A DNA stretch of 64,000 nucleotides from Siderastrea siderea (lineage: Eukaryota; Cnidaria; Anthozoa; Scleractinia; Rhizangiidae): contig OZ034969.1 in assembly GCA_964030785.1 (NCBI GenBank), positions 33,069,101 to 33,133,100 on the forward strand, given 5' to 3'. This document shows, piece after piece, positions 60,301 through 64,000 of this stretch. Each line of letters starts with the position of its first letter. The first letter of the stretch is position 1. Below the pieces are notes generated by a model that was not told where the DNA came from, did not search any database, and saw nothing but the letters and a program-made list of their open reading frames with translations. The translations under genes were made by a program, and so were the position numbers.

Positions 60301-60723
60301 ATAAACGAGAAACAACCCTTTATTTTGTTTCACTAAAAATACCACATCTGCGACTGGTACGGCAATCGAACTAATTCTAAGCTTTGTTTTACGAGTCACT
60401 CGAGTCTCACGACTTGCACGAGTAGAATCTTCACTTGAAATCACGAATGAAACAATTAGTGCATGAGCATTGGACATGAATGGAGGTGTCTTTTTGTGTG
60501 TGGAATTAATAACATTCTTTAATTGGTTTACTACCTGTGGGCTATGATGCATATTGCTCCATTGTTTCCATTTACTTCCTGAGTTCCATATCAGTAAGTA
60601 ATGAAATTGAATTAATTATTCACGCTATACTGATAAACTGGTGGAATCAAGTGCACGGGACAAATGAAACAGCATAATATCTGTATTTTCTAAAGTGCAG
60701 AAGCAGTTAACAACAGGATTACC

Positions 60724-61632
60724 ATGGAAAAAGTTGCGAACCTGGAGACCTTAACAACAACACAAGCATCATCGCAACAAACCAGCATCCCTGACGCTGA
60801 ACGGGTGCCAGACTGGCAAGAGGCGAAGAAACTTTGGGGTATAGCTTGGAATATTCACTGGATTGGCCTCGGCGCAATGTTCAGTGTCTTGGCTATAGCT
60901 TCTGTTGCGGCACTAGTGCGATCAGGCAAAAGGAAAGGATTCGGTCGCAAGCCTTTTGTCATCGCCATTAACTCTCTGCTCCTGGTTTTGGCCGTTACTC
61001 GCGCGTTGTACCTATTTGTGGATCCGTACGAGTCGAGACAAAATGGACTCAAGATACCAAGATGGTTAGCTCAGTTGCTTTATAACATTGCTTTCCCCTG
61101 TTTGACCTCAGCATTTGGTTTGATCTTCTTGATTTTTCTTAGAGTCGCCAAACTTCAACTTGCTCCGAAGAGGCTACAAAAAGCTGGCTTCCTCATTGGT
61201 ATTATTTCCCTTCACTTCACCATTGTCCTAGTTGCGGAAATCATCAGGGTAATCAAACCGGACACCGCAATTCCAGCGATCATCGTTTGCCAGGTCTTTT
61301 TTATCATCTGGGGCTTACTTCTGTCGGCAAGCTTCATTTACGCTGGGCTCAAAGTGGTTCATCAATCGAGGATCATTAAAAAGCATCTACGAACACAGCA
61401 GAAAACCAACACGTCCAAAGTTGCAAAGGTCACTCTTGTCACAAGTTGTTTAGGACTCGCATGCAGTATTTTACAGCTGTATTCACTGATCAGTGTATAT
61501 GGATTTTATCGTGTTAATGAACAGCCTCCTTCTGCCTGGAAGTGGTGGGCTTTTCATACATCTTTTCGCTTGGTTGAAATGGCGATGGCTTGTACAATTG
61601 CGTATTGTGTTATGCAACCTGCCGATAGATAG
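60724..61632 (+). CDS. PRRT3/4-like seven-transmembrane protein, copy 4
   Basis: An intact 302-residue frame with ACCATGG at the start. Family blocks are VPDWQEAKKLWGIAWNIHWIGLG, GFGRKPFVIAINSLLLVLAVTRALYLFVDPYESRQNG, FPCLTSAFGLIFLIFLRVAKL, IVCQVFFIIWGLLLSASFIYAG, TSKVAKVTLVTSCLGLA and SAWKWWAFHTSFRLVEMAMACTIAYCVMQP. It differs from the others in replacing NPSPWPWW with PPSAWKWW and in its short C terminus. About seven membrane helices. It is the most diverged of the four, so the array is probably old with a more recent duplication of copies 1 and 2. Confidence 0.85.
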   Translation: MEKVANLETLTTTQASSQQTSIPDAERVPDWQEAKKLWGIAWNIHWIGLGAMFSVLAIASVAALVRSGKRKGFGRKPFVIAINSLLLVLAVTRALYLFVDPYESRQNGLKIPRWLAQLLYNIAFPCLTSAFGLIFLIFLRVAKLQLAPKRLQKAGFLIGIISLHFTIVLVAEIIRVIKPDTAIPAIIVCQVFFIIWGLLLSASFIYAGLKVVHQSRIIKKHLRTQQKTNTSKVAKVTLVTSCLGLACSILQLYSLISVYGFYRVNEQPPSAWKWWAFHTSFRLVEMAMACTIAYCVMQPADR

Positions 61633-63592
61633 AGTGGTGGCAGTTCTACTATTCTATTGAAAATTCTTAGTGAGAAGACAAGTGAGGGTATTATATTGAA
61701 CTATTTAAAGATGGGTCTCAAGTGGCCAAGCCGAAGCACAATCGAAAAAGTATAATCTAAGCTTAATTCTCATTTTGCGAAATGTTGAAAAGGAAGTGGT
61801 ATCACGAGGAAGTACTGATCATATCTTTCATACGAGTGGTCACACTTAAGGATTCCGTCTAGACACTCCAAATTTGGAACCACCTGGTACAACATAACAA
61901 ACAGCACCACATTAAACTACTGCTAAATAGCTTTCATTTGGATGTCAGTGACACTTAAAGGTTCGAGGACTCACAAGTTAGAACCACCTCATTTAGCAGT
62001 AGCACAGGAAGCAAATGACTCCGTAGCTAACTTGTATTTGAACGATCACACTTCGGAAAAATTTAGCCGCAGACTTGGAAGCGAGAACTCCATGACTTAA
62101 TGTTCAGTCTGTAAGACAACTGAATAAGGAAGTAAAAATGTGTGGAATATCTGAGATCAATCGCTCAGTCATTTGACATTGTATTATGTAATCAGTCACT
62201 TGTCACGTGAAACAGCCCGGGTGTTAAAACATTAATGGAATTAAAAACTGCTGTACATATTGCATAAGATGTAAATAAAAAGGGTAGCTACAGTTTCTGC
62301 ATTAACCATTTTTAATCCTTCTCAGTCTTGAATTATTATTGTCTGTTACTGTCTATTATATGGCGTTTGCCACGTAGGTCAACTGTTCTAGTAGGGATTG
62401 TGGCTATCGATTAAATCTAAAGTTTGAAAAACTCACAGTGGATTTTTAATGTTAATGGAAAAGCAAAAAATTACACGTTTTGCCTGATTTCACATTTGAC
62501 AGCTTGCGAAACCGTATGTTTAATTACTGCTTCATCGCTTGAATTACTTCAGCGGTTATGTCACAAATTTTTCTAACACATGTCGGTGAGTAAATAAATG
62601 GCGAAAGGCCATCGTTCCTTCAGTTTTCAAGTTTGCGTGGTATATTCTAGAATGTTCTAGAATCTTCGGTCTTACAAAATGGACTACTTCATTGTAAAAC
62701 GACTTTTTCCGGGTTCCTCTGGGACAACTTTTTTCAAAGACTGGTGGAATGCGGAATACGGTGTGTTCGGACTCACCCACTTGGCAGCCTTACGGTTCTC
62801 ACCCGCGTGCTAATTAAGAAATTGGCCCGCATTGCGTGTAGGAGCGACGAAGTGTTGGTTCGTCTCGAAAACAAAGCAAGCGAGGTATGCGTGACTGCGC
62901 TCGATAACATTCAAGCGTGCGTAACAGTTACTTGCAGCATGGCACAACGTGGATAACTGCATGTCCCATGAAAAAAACAAAATAAAACAAAAACAAGTCA
63001 GCTGACAAGTAGCCCTGAAGGCTGCATAACCGTGCCGTAGGCCCCCGTGCTGTTGTGGAAGTCGTGAATTAAGTCTTCTCTTGTGAATAGAGATAGACTT
63101 AAAGAATTTAAACAACCAACATTCAATTTGACCAACTGGAATTATTTACCTTCTCCTTACCAAACACAGCTCCGCAAACGGAGCCCACGACTTCATCCTT
63201 CACCCGTGATCCTTTTCGCTGTGTTTTTGTCATGAGCAAAAAAAGCCGCCACAACTCTTAAAACAGGCAATAAAATTCCTAATAAATTAACCACATCCTT
63301 ACGATTGATCAGTATGGGCATCTAAACGGCCGTGAACAAACCAAAAGAATTAACCTCCTACATCTCACAATTGAAAAGAATTTGTACGGCATTTCTTCTT
63401 CATATCCCTCTAGTAAAAGAAATGCAGAACTTTCCTGAAGCACAACCTCGCATTTTCCGCAAAGTCACCAGAACTTCACTACCGCACCTACACTTTCCCA
63501 AGTCTGGTAAACATGCTTTATCCAATCCCCTTTAATCATGTCAAAGGCTTGCTTTGTAACAGGCGCATTTTTCAAACAAAGGCTTCGTTCAT
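61633..63592. other. intergenic, no gene supported
   Basis: Only short chance frames. A (TA)n tract closes the stretch at about 63590-63611. Confidence 0.45.
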
Positions 63593-63775
63593 ATATATAT
63601 ATATATATATAACAGTTAATGGTTGCCTCAGGCCAACATAGAATGCCACTGCGTCAGGAGGATCAAAGATTCACAGTCCAAGCCTCACTGCATGGAATTA
63701 AAACTCGTTGAAGGAAAGCGAGGACGGACAACTTCTGACGACTTAAAAGTTAAAAAATTTAATAAAAAATAAAAA

Positions 63776-63800
63776 CGTTTCGGTCTTAGACTTTCATCAG
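63776..63800 (-). ncRNA. hammerhead-like motif of a second Penelope-like element
   Basis: On the - strand CTGATGA, a small hairpin (GTC...GAC) and CGAAACG form the hammerhead core, as at 1571-1615. AT-rich flanks resemble Penelope termini. Any coding part would lie beyond the window's right end or has been lost. Confidence 0.45.
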
Positions 63801-64000
63801 TTACATGAAAAATTGAACTTATCAAATCTACCTTAAATAAGATTACAGTACAAAACAAGACGCAAAATACAATTCAAAGCTATGAGTTACGTAACCGGCG
63901 TGATTATAACAATACTAAAACGAGGATAAGTGACGCTAATCAAAAACATTCAAAAATAAAAACAATATAGTACATCGATTATATACCGAAAAAAGGAAAA

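Overview
The window looks like nuclear DNA of an animal, most likely an anthozoan cnidarian such as a stony coral. This is inferred from the AT-rich intergenic DNA, eukaryotic splice-like and poly(A) signals, and the content of Penelope-like retroelements, a LINE, tRNA-derived SINEs and many palindromic MITEs. No prokaryotic operon, CRISPR array or rRNA is visible. The host genes that can be supported are four single-exon paralogues of a seven-helix membrane protein of the PRRT3/PRRT4-like family (2737-3851, frameshifted; 8625-9584; 29640-30632; 60724-61632), all on the + strand.

The central feature is a complete 21,384-bp virus-like transposon, a Polinton/Maverick (adintovirus-like), at 34137-55520. 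It begins AG and ends CT, has 337-bp terminal inverted repeats that differ at one base, and is flanked by a 6-bp target duplication GCTGTG (34131-34136 and 55521-55526). This points to a recent insertion. Every core gene has an intact frame. Replication and integration are covered by a protein-primed family B DNA polymerase and a chromodomain integrase. Morphogenesis is covered by an FtsK/HerA-type packaging ATPase, an adenain-like protease, a double jelly-roll major capsid protein, two tandem penton-like minor capsid proteins, a PLA2-like protein, several Arg-rich QRGG peptides resembling adenovirus pX, a Gly-rich protein and a two-TM protein. Most genes run leftward in one tightly packed cluster, several with their own TATAAAAA-type box. 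Two loci run rightward: a pair of overlapping frames at 39150-40371 (predicted regulator) and a SLOG-fold gene at 52798-53490.

The least expected parts of the element are: a Pol III-type tRNA-like gene (44946-45031) with A box, B box, 7-bp acceptor stem and T-run terminator but no normal anticodon arm; a SLOG/DprA-LOG-like protein; iterated sequences shared by two promoters; a 44-bp array of CCAAT and CArG (SRF-type) boxes between divergent genes; and ETS plus E-box composite sites repeated inside the terminal repeats.

Region by region: 1-1.6 kb is a decayed Penelope-like element with a hammerhead-like 3' end. 2.7-9.6 kb holds two PRRT-like paralogues and a MITE. 9.8-19.2 kb is a nest of repeats in which a LINE (with its own target duplication and an empty-site copy nearby) is interrupted by a decayed transposase-like gene. 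19.2-24.4 kb is intergenic with duplicated segments and traces of a signal-peptide exon. 24.4-28.6 kb is a 3.56-kb TTAA-type DNA transposon inserted in one of two tandem 294-bp copies. 29.6-30.6 kb is the third PRRT-like gene. 32.5-33.4 kb is a Harbinger-like remnant. 34.1-55.5 kb is the Polinton. 56-60.4 kb holds a fold-back element, a SINE, an 86-bp tandem array and other minisatellites. 60.7-61.6 kb is the fourth PRRT-like gene, and a second hammerhead-like Penelope end lies at 63.8 kb on the - strand.
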